Assembly: GCF_002896875.1 (NCBI RefSeq)
Contig: NZ_CP023278.1
Span: forward strand, 4,348,501-4,412,500
DNA from: Nostoc sp. CENA543
GTDB lineage: Bacteria; Cyanobacteriota; Cyanobacteriia; Cyanobacteriales; Nostocaceae
Direction of reading: 5' to 3'
DNA length: 64,000 bases
The position numbers and the translations under genes were made by a program. The notes beneath the pieces are model-generated. The model was not told the origin of the DNA and searched no databases. It saw nothing but the letters and a program-made list of their open reading frames with translations. Shown in pieces: positions 17,927 through 26,165 of the stretch; positions within the stretch are counted from its first letter, which is position 1, and each line of letters begins with the position of its first letter.

Positions 17927-19063
17927 TCAACTCAAAGCATTTTCCAAATCAGCTTGCAAGTCTAATACGTTTTCAATTCCCACAGAAAGACGGACTAAAT
18001 TATCATTAATTCCTCGTTTATATCTTTCCTCCTGTGGTAAAGAACCATGAGTCATTTTTGCCGGGTAGCAAAGTAGTGATTCTACACCGCCTAAACTTTC
18101 TGCTAACAAAAATAGCTGGAGACGAGCAGCAAATTTTTCCACTTCGGCAAAATCGCCTTTTAATTCCAGACTAATCATCCCGCCAAAACCAGACATTTGC
18201 GATTTAGCTAATTGATGTTGTTCATGACTAGGTAAACCTGGATAATAAACCCGTTCGACTTTGGGATGCTGTTCTAAAAATTTAGCTAACAATAAAGCAT
18301 TTTTTTCGTGTTCTCGCATTCTCACAGCTAAAGTTTTAATCCCTCGCAGCACTAACCAACTATCAAAGGGACTAGGAACAGCCCCAATTGCATTTTGATA
18401 AAATTTCAATTCAGTATATAGTTGCTCATTGGATGTCACCACTGCACCACCAATAATATCACTGTGTCCTCCTAGATATTTGGTGGTACTATGAACTACA
18501 ATATCAGCCCCTAATTCTAGTGGTCTTTGAAAGTAAGGACTAGCAAAAGTGTTATCAACTACTAAAATGAGATTATTTTGATGAGCAATATTTGCTAGTG
18601 CGGCAATATCAATGATTTTTAATAGGGGATTAGTAGGAGTTTCTACCCAAATCAACTTAGTGTTGGGTTGAATAGACTTTTCAAAGTTAGAAATATCATC
18701 AATATCTACATAGGTAGTGGTTACACCCCAATTTTTCACCACCTTTTCTAACAAGCGATAAGTACCACCATACAGATCATCACCAGCCACAATATGATCG
18801 CCGCTTTTAAGTAGACTTAAGACAGTAGTAGTAGCCGCTAAACCAGAAGCAAATGCTAACCCATATTGAGCATTTTCAATTGCTGCTAAAGCTTCTTCTA
18901 AAGCATTACGTGTAGGGTTTCCTGTGCGAGAATATTCATATCCTTTGTGCTGACCTATAGCTGCTTGTTGATATGTAGAAGTTAAATAAATCGGCACAAT
19001 CACCGCACCAGTTTGTGGATCTGATTGTTGACCTTCATGAATAGCTTTGGTTTCAAATTCCAT
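17927..19063 (-). CDS. Cystathionine gamma-lyase (PLP)
   Basis: This 378-residue PLP enzyme of the Cys/Met family begins EFETKAIHEGQQSDPQTGAV and has YSRTGNPTR, the PLP lysine Lys195 in STTKYLGGHSD, and the SLGGVESL segment near the C-terminus that marks the gamma-lyase/synthase branch. It would cleave cystathionine to cysteine, and possibly desulfhydrate homocysteine. Its start overlaps the end of the upstream cystathionine beta-synthase gene by 11 bases, so the two are translationally coupled and form the reverse transsulfuration pathway. Cystathionine gamma-synthase activity cannot be excluded by sequence alone, but the operon partner favours the lyase. Confidence 0.9.
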   Translation of the reverse strand: MEFETKAIHEGQQSDPQTGAVIVPIYLTSTYQQAAIGQHKGYEYSRTGNPTRNALEEALAAIENAQYGLAFASGLAATTTVLSLLKSGDHIVAGDDLYGGTYRLLEKVVKNWGVTTTYVDIDDISNFEKSIQPNTKLIWVETPTNPLLKIIDIAALANIAHQNNLILVVDNTFASPYFQRPLELGADIVVHSTTKYLGGHSDIIGGAVVTSNEQLYTELKFYQNAIGAVPSPFDSWLVLRGIKTLAVRMREHEKNALLLAKFLEQHPKVERVYYPGLPSHEQHQLAKSQMSGFGGMISLELKGDFAEVEKFAARLQLFLLAESLGGVESLLCYPAKMTHGSLPQEERYKRGINDNLVRLSVGIENVLDLQADLENALS

Positions 19064-20438
19064 TGTTTACCTTTGATTTTTCTTGGTTTTGACTAATCCA
19101 ATATCTAATTAAATCGGCTCTGGTAATTAAACCAACGGGAATCTCATTACGAGTAATAATAATCCCAGTTGTTCCTGATAACAGCACTCGATAAGCTTCA
19201 GCAACATCTACATTTTCATCGAGAATTGGGAGAGGTTTACCCATCACAGCTAAAACTTGCTGATTTGAGAAATTAATCCCGTCATAGAGAAATTTCATCA
19301 AAGATGCTTCATTAAGGCTACCTACTACATGATGATGATCAATTACAGGTAACTGAGAGATATTGAGTTTTTGTAGTAAGTTGGTGGCTTGGCTTAAAGT
19401 ATCACTAGGACTAACAGCAACTAAAGAAGGAAAATCAGTTTTTTGGTGTAGAATCTCACCAATTTTTATAGTTTTAACTGTTTCACCTTCCCAAAAACCA
19501 TTCTCTTGCATCCAAGCATCAGAGTAAATTTTATTAATGTAATTTCTCCCTGTATCTGGTAACAAAACTACGATATATTTTGGCTGTGATAATCGTGCTG
19601 CATATTTGAGGGCGGCGGCTACTACTGTACCACAAGAACCTCCCACTAATAAGCCTTCTTCCCTAGCAAGACGACGCGCCATATTAAAAGATTCTTTATC
19701 GCTAACGCGAATCATTTCATCAACTAATTGACGATTAAAAGTCTTAGGAATAAAGTCTTCCCCAATACCTTCAACTTTATAGGATTTAGGGCTATCTCCT
19801 GAGAGGATAGAACCTTCTGGATCTGCACCAACAATAATAATATTTGGGTTTTGTTCTTTGAGATATTTAGCAACTCCAGAAATTGTTCCACCAGTCCCCA
19901 TACCAGCGACAAAAACATCAATTTTACCTTGACTATCTGCCCATATTTCTGGAGCAGTTGTTAAATAATGAGCTAAAGGATTATTGGGGTTTTCAAATTG
20001 ATTTGGTCTATACGCACCAGGAATTTCTTTAGCTAGTCTTTCCGCGACACCGTTGTAACTTTCTGGGGAGTCAGGCGGTACAGAGGTAGGAGTAACAACA
20101 ACTTCTGCACCATAAGCTTTGAGCAGGTTAATTTTATCCTGACTCATTTTATCAGGCATGACAAAAATACAGCGATATTTTTTGACTGCGGCAATGAGTG
20201 CTAATCCCACACCGGTATTACCTGCGGTAGCTTCAATAATAGTTCCCCCTGGTTGCAGTTGACCTGTTTTTTCGGCATTTTCAATCATAGATAGGGCAAT
20301 TCTATCTTTGGTACTACCACCAGGATTCAGATACTCTACTTTCGCATAAATAGGAGATTGAATATTGGCAGTAACTCGATTGAGTTTCACTAAAGGAGTC
20401 TGACCAATTACTTGTAAAATATTTTCATAAGTAGCCAT
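19053..20438 (-). CDS. Cystathionine beta-synthase with CBS domains
   Basis: The 461-residue protein has a PLP fold II catalytic domain (residues 1-320) and a tandem CBS-domain region (about 335-450). Lys44 in NPGGSTKDR binds PLP, EATAGNTGVGLA follows near residue 70, and GTGGTISGVAKYL is the phosphate loop. It condenses serine and homocysteine to cystathionine. The GGSCGT segment near 268 matches cystathionine beta-synthase better than cysteine synthase. The C-terminal CBS pair probably senses a nucleotide or S-adenosylmethionine. It is upstream of and overlaps the gamma-lyase gene; both are preceded by an aminotransferase gene 45 bases away. Confidence 0.92.
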   Translation of the reverse strand: MATYENILQVIGQTPLVKLNRVTANIQSPIYAKVEYLNPGGSTKDRIALSMIENAEKTGQLQPGGTIIEATAGNTGVGLALIAAVKKYRCIFVMPDKMSQDKINLLKAYGAEVVVTPTSVPPDSPESYNGVAERLAKEIPGAYRPNQFENPNNPLAHYLTTAPEIWADSQGKIDVFVAGMGTGGTISGVAKYLKEQNPNIIIVGADPEGSILSGDSPKSYKVEGIGEDFIPKTFNRQLVDEMIRVSDKESFNMARRLAREEGLLVGGSCGTVVAAALKYAARLSQPKYIVVLLPDTGRNYINKIYSDAWMQENGFWEGETVKTIKIGEILHQKTDFPSLVAVSPSDTLSQATNLLQKLNISQLPVIDHHHVVGSLNEASLMKFLYDGINFSNQQVLAVMGKPLPILDENVDVAEAYRVLLSGTTGIIITRNEIPVGLITRADLIRYWISQNQEKSKVNNGI

Positions 20439-20483
20439 ATTTACCCCTACTCAGTTCAGTTATGAAAAAATTTGATCAATTTG

Positions 20484-21671
20484 TTATGTAATTTTTAAAT
20501 TTGACTGCAATTTTAGTAATCTTTCGCCTGCTGATTTTAGTGTTTCTGGTTTTTTACTAAAGCAAAATCGGATGAATGAATTTCCTTTTTCTGGTTGACT
20601 AAAAAAGCTCGAACCAGGAACCATAGCCACACCAATTTCTTTAATTAGATAGTTAGTGAATTCTATATCGGTTTTGTAGCCAAATTTGGCAATATTGGCA
20701 AAGACGTAGTAAGCTCCTTTAGGGACAAAATAAGGAATACTCACCTGGTCTAAAATCTGTAAAATGCTGTCTCTTTTTTGACGATAAAGTCTAGCTAATT
20801 CTTCATAGTAAGATGGTGGTAGTTGCATTGCCGCTACTCCGGCTCTTTGCAAAGGCGCAGGCGCACCAACTGTGAGAAAATCGTGGACTTTTCTAATTGC
20901 TCCTGTTAATTCAGGTGTTGCTAAAATATAGCCGACTCGCCAACCAGTAACACTGTAGGTTTTAGAAAGACCGTTAATAGTAATAGTGCGCTCTTCCATT
21001 CCTGGAAGGGTTGCTAAAGCTATGTGTTGAGTTCCATCATAGAGAATGTGTTCATAGATTTCATCGGTGAAGGCTAAAACATCCCACTTTTGGCATAGTT
21101 CAGCAATCAAGTTCAGTTCTTCGCGTGTAAAGACTTTGCCTGTGGGATTATGTGGAGTGTTAATAATGATGGCTTTAGTATTGTTGTTAAAGGCTTGACG
21201 CAATTCATTTGCATCGAATCTCCAGTCGGGCGGATGGAGAGTGATATATCTGGGTATAGCACCAGCTAAAATCGCGTCAGGGCTGTAGTTTTCATAATAT
21301 GGTTCAAAAACAATCACTTCATCCCCAGGATCAATAGTTGCTAGCATGACAGCAGCCATTGCTTCTGTAGAGCCACAGGTGACGGTGATTTGTGTTTCTG
21401 GGTTAATGTCTAAACCTAAATACCAATTTACTTTATGAGCGATCGCTTCCCGAAATAGTCTATCTCCCCAAGTGATGGCATATTGATTAATATCCGTCTC
21501 AATCGCCTCATAAGCTGCTTGTTTCAATTCTGGTGGACAAGGAAAATCAGGAAACCCTTGCGCTAGATTGACTGCACCATACTGCACTGCTATTCTCGTC
21601 ATTTCCCGAATCACCGACTCGGTAAACTGCTTCGCCTTCGTTGATATTTTGGGACGCTGAATCTCTCTCAC
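20484..21671 (-). CDS. Class I/II PLP aminotransferase
   Basis: The 396-residue enzyme resembles the kynurenine/methionine aminotransferase branch: VNLAQGFPDFPCP, the INTPHNPTGKV segment and PLP Lys237 in NGLSKTYSVTGWR. GTG 21671 is chosen as the start because CGGAG lies seven bases upstream; an upstream TTG at 21710 lacks a ribosome binding site. It is the first gene of a three-gene operon with cystathionine beta-synthase and gamma-lyase, so a methionine or cysteine keto-acid role is likely. Glutamine/phenylpyruvate specificity is possible too. A TTTACCG word lies in the upstream region. Confidence 0.85.
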   Translation of the reverse strand: MREIQRPKISTKAKQFTESVIREMTRIAVQYGAVNLAQGFPDFPCPPELKQAAYEAIETDINQYAITWGDRLFREAIAHKVNWYLGLDINPETQITVTCGSTEAMAAVMLATIDPGDEVIVFEPYYENYSPDAILAGAIPRYITLHPPDWRFDANELRQAFNNNTKAIIINTPHNPTGKVFTREELNLIAELCQKWDVLAFTDEIYEHILYDGTQHIALATLPGMEERTITINGLSKTYSVTGWRVGYILATPELTGAIRKVHDFLTVGAPAPLQRAGVAAMQLPPSYYEELARLYRQKRDSILQILDQVSIPYFVPKGAYYVFANIAKFGYKTDIEFTNYLIKEIGVAMVPGSSFFSQPEKGNSFIRFCFSKKPETLKSAGERLLKLQSNLKIT

Positions 21672-21730
21672 TGAGTAACTCCGGCTGTATCTAGATTCCT
21701 GTAGGAACAATTAAAGCACATAAAGCTTAT

Positions 21731-21775
21731 AGATTTACCGTAGTATATATGATTCCCTATAGCGGAATAAAGTCT
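21731..21775. promoter_or_regulatory. Upstream region of aminotransferase/transsulfuration operon
   Basis: GATTTACCGTAG at 21732-21743 contains the TTTACCG word seen upstream of other sulfur genes. A regulatory role is inferred from recurrence only. Confidence 0.35.
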
Positions 21776-21842
21776 TGCCTGTGAGTACAGAGACTTCAAC
21801 TATAGTGTCAGCTTAGTTGGAGTAGTTTACACATCTCTTCTT

Positions 21843-21884
21843 ATATATGGCAGTCCTATCTGATTTGTGTGAACTGCTATATAG
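21843..21884. repeat. Short inverted repeat beside pseudogene
   Basis: ATATGGCAGTCC and GAACTGCTATAT are imperfect inverted arms about 15 bases apart, at the point where the pseudogene's homology begins. It resembles a small dispersed Nostoc repeat. Confidence 0.45.
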
Positions 21885-21895
21885 TTATCGTTTTG

Positions 21896-22235
21896 CGAGT
21901 CAACAGAATTATTAACTGTACAGGTGCAAATTGTAGCTATCGGAGATTACAACATCCATTAATTGCTAATCTCCAAGAACAACGTCTCATGCGTCCCCAC
22001 CCGCTATCAATTGGTATTGATACTGCTAGCAACGGTGCTTTGATTGATGCTGAAGGTAAAGCTTCGCAACAATTATACACACTAGGAACACCACGTAAAG
22101 GAAATCTTTGCGAAAGCACAGCTAGCTGTTCCTGAAATTCGCCCTCAAGCCGCGAATTTGGCACAAGAGTTACTGCAATCCCTCAACTACAAACCCTACA
22201 CTAACAATCTGGTACACGAGTTATTCAAACCGACT
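21896..22235 (+). pseudogene. C-terminal remnant of an FAD/NAD(P)-binding protein
   Basis: Translation gives the C-terminal signature of the NAD_binding_9-type family: INCTGANCSYRRLQHPL, then LMRPHPLSIGID and LYTLGTPRKGN. After LCESTA the frame is lost at GCTAGCT (22121-22127). A four-base duplication explains this, because the next frame continues AVPEIRPQAANLAQELLQSL, the expected family ending. The N-terminal FAD-binding part is absent; upstream DNA is an inverted repeat. Both truncation and frameshift mark it as dead. It directly precedes the persulfide dioxygenase gene, and a naive start at TTG 22158 would wrongly join its tail to that gene. Confidence 0.8.
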
Positions 22236-22946
22236 ATGCTATTTCGTCAACTCTTTGATAAAGAATCGAGTACCTATACTTACCTAATTGGTGATGCAGC
22301 AACTAAAGCCGCTATCTTAGTAGATCCTGTTTTAGAACAAGTCGAACGGGACTTGCAAATACTAAGAGAAATGGGATTAACTCTGCACTACTGCATAGAA
22401 ACTCATGTTCATGCTGACCATATAACTGGAGCCGGTCAACTGCGACAATATACAGGGTGTGTAAATATCTTTCCTGAGAATGCTGGTGTTGTGGGTGCAG
22501 ATGGCTACATCCGTGATGGAGAAATATTACAACTAGGTAGTGTCAAAATACAAGCGATCGCTACCCCAGGTCATACAGATAGCCATATGGCTTACTTAGT
22601 CAATGGGACTCATTTATTAACTGGAGATGCTTTATTAATTCGGGGTTGTGGACGTACAGACTTCCAAAATGGTGACGCGGGATTGCTATACGATGTCATC
22701 ACACAAAAACTCTTTACCCTTCCTGATGAAACCTTCGTCTATCCTGGCCACGACTACCAAGGACATACTGTCTCTACTATTGGAGGTGAAAAACGTTGCA
22801 ATCCTCGGTTTGTTGGACGTAACCGCCAGCAGTTTATTGAATTAATGAAAAACTTGAACTTACCTTACCCCAAAAAAATGTCAGAAGCTTTACCTGCTAA
22901 TCAGCATGGGGGCAAAATTGTAGTAACCCTAGACTATCAAATCTAG
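22236..22946 (+). CDS. ETHE1-like persulfide dioxygenase (MBL fold)
   Basis: The 236-residue metallo-beta-lactamase-fold protein has THVHADHITG (His57, His59, Asp61, His62), the PGHTDSH loop with His113, and LTGDALLIRGCGRTDFQ with Asp131. The GCGRTDF segment is characteristic of ETHE1 and related persulfide dioxygenases, which use a mononuclear iron held by two His and one Asp to oxidise glutathione persulfide to sulfite. The ATG at 22236 is chosen, since upstream codons belong to the pseudogene. No ribosome binding site is obvious. It fits the sulfane-sulfur theme set by the rhodanese and TsuA-like genes. Confidence 0.9.
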   Translation: MLFRQLFDKESSTYTYLIGDAATKAAILVDPVLEQVERDLQILREMGLTLHYCIETHVHADHITGAGQLRQYTGCVNIFPENAGVVGADGYIRDGEILQLGSVKIQAIATPGHTDSHMAYLVNGTHLLTGDALLIRGCGRTDFQNGDAGLLYDVITQKLFTLPDETFVYPGHDYQGHTVSTIGGEKRCNPRFVGRNRQQFIELMKNLNLPYPKKMSEALPANQHGGKIVVTLDYQI

Positions 22947-22964
22947 GGTGTTAAAGAACTCAGA

Positions 22965-23357
22965 TTAGGTCTTAAATTTTTCATCCACCGGAATTCGATA
23001 ACCGTTGGCGAGACGATTAGTCATGTTGGCGGTAGCTACTATGGCCATTAATTCCCCAAACATTGTTTCATTCATGCCCTTAGCATATCCCGCAGCCGTA
23101 TGTGAAGCAATGCAATACTCACAGCCATTAGTGACACTCACCGCAATATAAATTAATTCGCGCACCAACGGATCGAGTTCTCCAGGACTAGTCATCACTT
23201 CTTTGACTGCCTGCCATGTTCGTTGTAAGGTAGGGGGATGATTGGCTAAAGCTTTCCAAAAGTTGTTAATTTCGTCAGTCTTACGTGTAGCCCGAATGTC
23301 ATCATACACAGCCCGGACTTCATCACTACTATCTTCGTACTCAATTAACTTTGTCAT
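22965..23357 (-). CDS. AhpD/carboxymuconolactone decarboxylase-like protein
   Basis: The 130-residue all-helical protein carries the NGCEYCIASH motif with Cys79, Cys82 and His86, the redox CxxC-xxx-H centre of the AhpD-like family. Such proteins act as peroxidase partners or thiol-disulfide oxidoreductases. It is convergent with the persulfide dioxygenase gene (18 bases between stops) and separated by a terminator from the SDR gene on the right. The actual substrate is unknown. Confidence 0.85.
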   Translation of the reverse strand: MTKLIEYEDSSDEVRAVYDDIRATRKTDEINNFWKALANHPPTLQRTWQAVKEVMTSPGELDPLVRELIYIAVSVTNGCEYCIASHTAAGYAKGMNETMFGELMAIVATANMTNRLANGYRIPVDEKFKT

Positions 23358-23463
23358 TGCAGTAAGAATAAACTATGTTTTGTCTTGAGATAATTTAATA
23401 CATATCTGCTAAAGATGAATATTTAAATTTAATTTCCATAGCAATCCTCAATTAGTCACAAAC

Positions 23464-23504
23464 AAAAAGATACCCAATTTATTCAATAAATTAGGTATCT
23501 TTTT
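23464..23504 (-). terminator. Strong bidirectional terminator after SDR gene
   Basis: Arms AAAAAGATACC...AATTTATT and AATAAATT...GGTATCTTTTT are almost perfectly complementary over about 18 bases, 22 bases beyond the SDR stop on the minus strand. Confidence 0.9.
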
Positions 23505-23525
23505 GTTAATATTTGCAATCAATAT

Positions 23526-24326
23526 TTAAACACCAGGAGTAGTACCGCCATCAACTAAAATTTCTGCCCCAGTGATGGAAGATGCTAGATCAGAAACTAA
23601 AAATAATGCTAGATTTGCAATTTCTTCTGGTTTCACAATCTTACCCAGAGGTATTGTTTTTAATGATTCTGCCTTAATTTCTTCTACACTGACACCACGG
23701 GCTTGAGCATTTTGTTCTGCCAGACGTTCAGCGCGTTCAGTACCAGTTAAACCAGGGGAGATAGCATTAATCCGAATGTTATACTCGGCTAACTCTTTAG
23801 CAATTCCGCGTGTGAAATTTAATAAAGCCGCATTAGTTGTACCACCAGGGAGAAAGTTCGGGCGGGGTGTGCGTCCTGCACCGCCAATAATGTTGACAAT
23901 TCGCCCGTCACGCCGATTTTTTTGATATGGAACAACTGCTCTAACTAATCGGATATAGCCCAATAATTTCAGATTCCACGCATCTAAAAAAGCCTCATCA
24001 CCCAATTCTAAAAAAGACCCAGCACGGGCTGAACCAGCATTATTAATTAAAATATCAATTTGACCAAATTGTGCCAAAGTCGTAGAAACTATTTGCTCAA
24101 TACTTTCTACTTGAGTCAAATCAGCACTAACAGAAATTACCTTAGCACCTGGAGTTGGTAATGATTGGATATCAAGTACAGCTTGCTCCAGTCTTTCTGG
24201 ATTACGCGCCGCAATTACTACATTCACACCCTCACTATAAAGAGCTTTGGCTGTAGCTAATCCAATTCCTGCACTTCCGCCTGTGACAATTGCGGTTTTC
24301 CCTGATAGTTTAAGTTCTAAGCTCAT
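23526..24326 (-). CDS. Atypical short-chain dehydrogenase lacking the catalytic triad
   Basis: This 266-residue Rossmann protein has the NAD(P) loop TGGSAGIG (residues 15-22), NNAG (95-98) and the C-terminal GAEILVDGGTTPGV of classical SDRs. The catalytic Ser-Tyr-Lys are not there: the Ser site reads IIGGAG (Gly148) and the YxxSK site reads GGTTN (Gly161, Asn165). Some SDR subfamilies keep this pattern, so it may bind cofactor without classical hydride chemistry, or use other residues. GAGG lies upstream of ATG 24326. It is the third gene of a minus-strand set with a HAD phosphatase and a DUF1932 dehydrogenase, bounded by a strong terminator. Confidence 0.85.
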   Translation of the reverse strand: MSLELKLSGKTAIVTGGSAGIGLATAKALYSEGVNVVIAARNPERLEQAVLDIQSLPTPGAKVISVSADLTQVESIEQIVSTTLAQFGQIDILINNAGSARAGSFLELGDEAFLDAWNLKLLGYIRLVRAVVPYQKNRRDGRIVNIIGGAGRTPRPNFLPGGTTNAALLNFTRGIAKELAEYNIRINAISPGLTGTERAERLAEQNAQARGVSVEEIKAESLKTIPLGKIVKPEEIANLALFLVSDLASSITGAEILVDGGTTPGV

Positions 24327-24407
24327 CTAAAATTTTCCTCAAAATGTAATTTTGAAAATAGCGATCGCAATCTAGTTAATCTTTGTACTCTTAGCAAGAT
24401 GTTGATT

Positions 24408-25052
24408 TTACTGTTCTAACAGTTTCAGTAGTAATCTCATGTCATCAAAGACAACAGATGCACCAACTGCTTTTAGTTGTTCCGGTTTGGTCACTTCTGC
24501 ATAACCAAACACTGTCATACCTGCATCAACTCCTGCTTTTACACCTACAGGTGTATCTTCAATAACTACACATTCATGGGGATAAAACCCCATTTTTTCT
24601 GCCGCGTATAAAAATACATCTGGATATGGTTTGCTACGTGCTACAGCAGTAGCACTAAATATTTTTCCAGAGAAATAAGGTAGTAAATCTGTGGCAATTA
24701 AGGCTTGATTTATCCAATTATGGTTACTATTGGAAGCAACACAATAAGGAAGATTTAATTTGCTTAGAACATCATGTATCCCTTGCACTGGTTGCAAATC
24801 TGTTGAAAACGCTTGCATTGTGCGCTGCTCAAACTCACTAGCAAAGTTCTCTGGTGGAGATTTACCAAGCATATTTTTCACTATTTCTAAGCATATAAAC
24901 ATAGATGCGCCGAGAAAGATATCAAACACCTCTTCCCAAGTCAGAAATAGTCCTAATTCGTTGAGCATTTCCAACAAAATAGTATTGGCAATTCTTTCAC
25001 TATCTATTAGAACACCATCACAATCGAAAATAACTAACTTTATTTTGTCCAT
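24408..25052 (-). CDS. HAD-superfamily phosphatase/phosphoglucomutase-like hydrolase
   Basis: The 214-residue protein begins MDKIKLVIFDCDGVLIDSE, giving nucleophile Asp10 and acid/base Asp12. A helical cap (residues 16-85), the Thr/Ser-type ASNSN motif near 111, and the VIEDTPVGVKAG motif near 167 follow. It is a subfamily I HAD hydrolase that would remove phosphate from a small metabolite or isomerise a sugar phosphate. The ATG at 25052 is preferred over a TTG at 25064. A clear paralogue lies at 39172-39810, also beside genes of an organosulfur cassette. Substrate is unknown. Confidence 0.85.
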   Translation of the reverse strand: MDKIKLVIFDCDGVLIDSERIANTILLEMLNELGLFLTWEEVFDIFLGASMFICLEIVKNMLGKSPPENFASEFEQRTMQAFSTDLQPVQGIHDVLSKLNLPYCVASNSNHNWINQALIATDLLPYFSGKIFSATAVARSKPYPDVFLYAAEKMGFYPHECVVIEDTPVGVKAGVDAGMTVFGYAEVTKPEQLKAVGASVVFDDMRLLLKLLEQ

Positions 25053-25105
25053 GAATTTACACAAAATTTATAGCTTAAAGATTGCATAGGTGTAACCAGC
25101 CTGGC

Positions 25106-26008
25106 TCAGATATTGTTACTCAATAGAGTTAATATAGTTTCGTCAGAAAGGGTAGTGATGATATCTTTCAATTTGCGTTCTCTATCGCTCTGTTCTGGTG
25201 TTTCTTTACCTAAAGAGGTATCCTTCACCAAGCGATAAACATCAGCCGCACCGTAAAAAATGCGCTCAGTTAAACCTAAGTCTTTGAAAGTTTCTGCAAT
25301 CTCTTCCATTTCCCCTACCCAACGATGTGCTTTTGGTGTCATAGATGGAATGGAACGTAATAATATAGCAGCAAGTGCAGGCTGGCTACTAGTTACTTCG
25401 TTCCATAGTTGCTCATCTAAACCTAAACGATGGGCAGCAACGAGTAATTCTGTAGAGATTGCTGTGAGTCCTTTTGTTAAAGCGGCGTAAGACATCTTCA
25501 ATCCAGAAGCCTGACCAATTTCATCACTGATGACTCGGATATCCAATCCATAGTTACTCAGTTGTTGGAATTCTCCAGCTTGTTTTCCTGAAGCATAGAT
25601 GTGAGTGCGTCCAAGAACTCTGGGAGGCGGGCCAATGATGGAAGCATCTACAAAGGTTGCACCCGATGATTCGATGATTTGGGCAATACTTTTGACTTTT
25701 TGGGGTGCGATCGCATTTGCATCCACATAAAGAATCTGTTTCCCTACATTACCGATGACCTCAGCTACTTGCTGGGCTACCTCTGCGGCGGCGGCGGGGA
25801 CTAAGATTGATAAAATCACATCAGATTCAATGACCAATTGTGTGAGAGAACCTACATCCTGAATGTTGCCTGCGGTGGCTAATTTTCGGGTTCTTTCACT
25901 ACGATTTTCTAAAGCTGCGATCGTCCTCAACCCATGTTGATTGAGGACATATGCAACTGCTTGCCCCATATCGCCAGGACTTAAAATACCAACGGTTTTG
26001 ATTTGCAT
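25106..26008 (-). CDS. NAD(P)-binding dehydrogenase with DUF1932 C-terminal domain
   Basis: The 300-residue protein has a Rossmann start TVGILSPGDMGQAVA (residues 5-19) typical of the 6-phosphogluconate/3-hydroxyisobutyrate dehydrogenase family and a helical C-terminal domain of the DUF1932 type (about 190-265). The family lysine is in LKMSYAALTKG near residue 170-180. It would oxidise a beta-hydroxy acid. It heads a minus-strand set with HAD and SDR genes. The putative operator at 26076-26106 lies about 70 bases upstream, linking this set to the sulfur regulon. A role in breaking down a hydroxylated sulfonate carbon skeleton is plausible but unproven. Confidence 0.82.
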   Translation of the reverse strand: MQIKTVGILSPGDMGQAVAYVLNQHGLRTIAALENRSERTRKLATAGNIQDVGSLTQLVIESDVILSILVPAAAAEVAQQVAEVIGNVGKQILYVDANAIAPQKVKSIAQIIESSGATFVDASIIGPPPRVLGRTHIYASGKQAGEFQQLSNYGLDIRVISDEIGQASGLKMSYAALTKGLTAISTELLVAAHRLGLDEQLWNEVTSSQPALAAILLRSIPSMTPKAHRWVGEMEEIAETFKDLGLTERIFYGAADVYRLVKDTSLGKETPEQSDRERKLKDIITTLSDETILTLLSNNI

Positions 26009-26075
26009 GGAAAGCCTAATTTAGCTTTGTTCAGCCTTGAATGCGCTGACACAGGGTGATTGAGTTCTGAGATAA

Positions 26076-26106
26076 ACTACTATAAACCGATAAACTTATC
26101 GTAGTT
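26076..26106. promoter_or_regulatory. Putative operator upstream of the DUF1932 dehydrogenase operon
   Basis: ACCGATAAA lies at 26086-26094, within a near-inverted arrangement ACTAC...GTAGT (26076-26105). The word and its spacing to TATCGTAG resemble the ssuD and sulfatase upstream sites. Confidence 0.5.
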
Positions 26107-26165
26107 AGTCTACAGAAAAACTATCACAAATCATTAGCAAAAAGCAAGCTACTCCACGACCTGAT

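Noticed and set aside
22158-22946. A 262-residue dioxygenase starting at TTG 22158
   Set aside because: The first 26 residues are the tail of the decayed flavoprotein. The family start matches ATG 22236.
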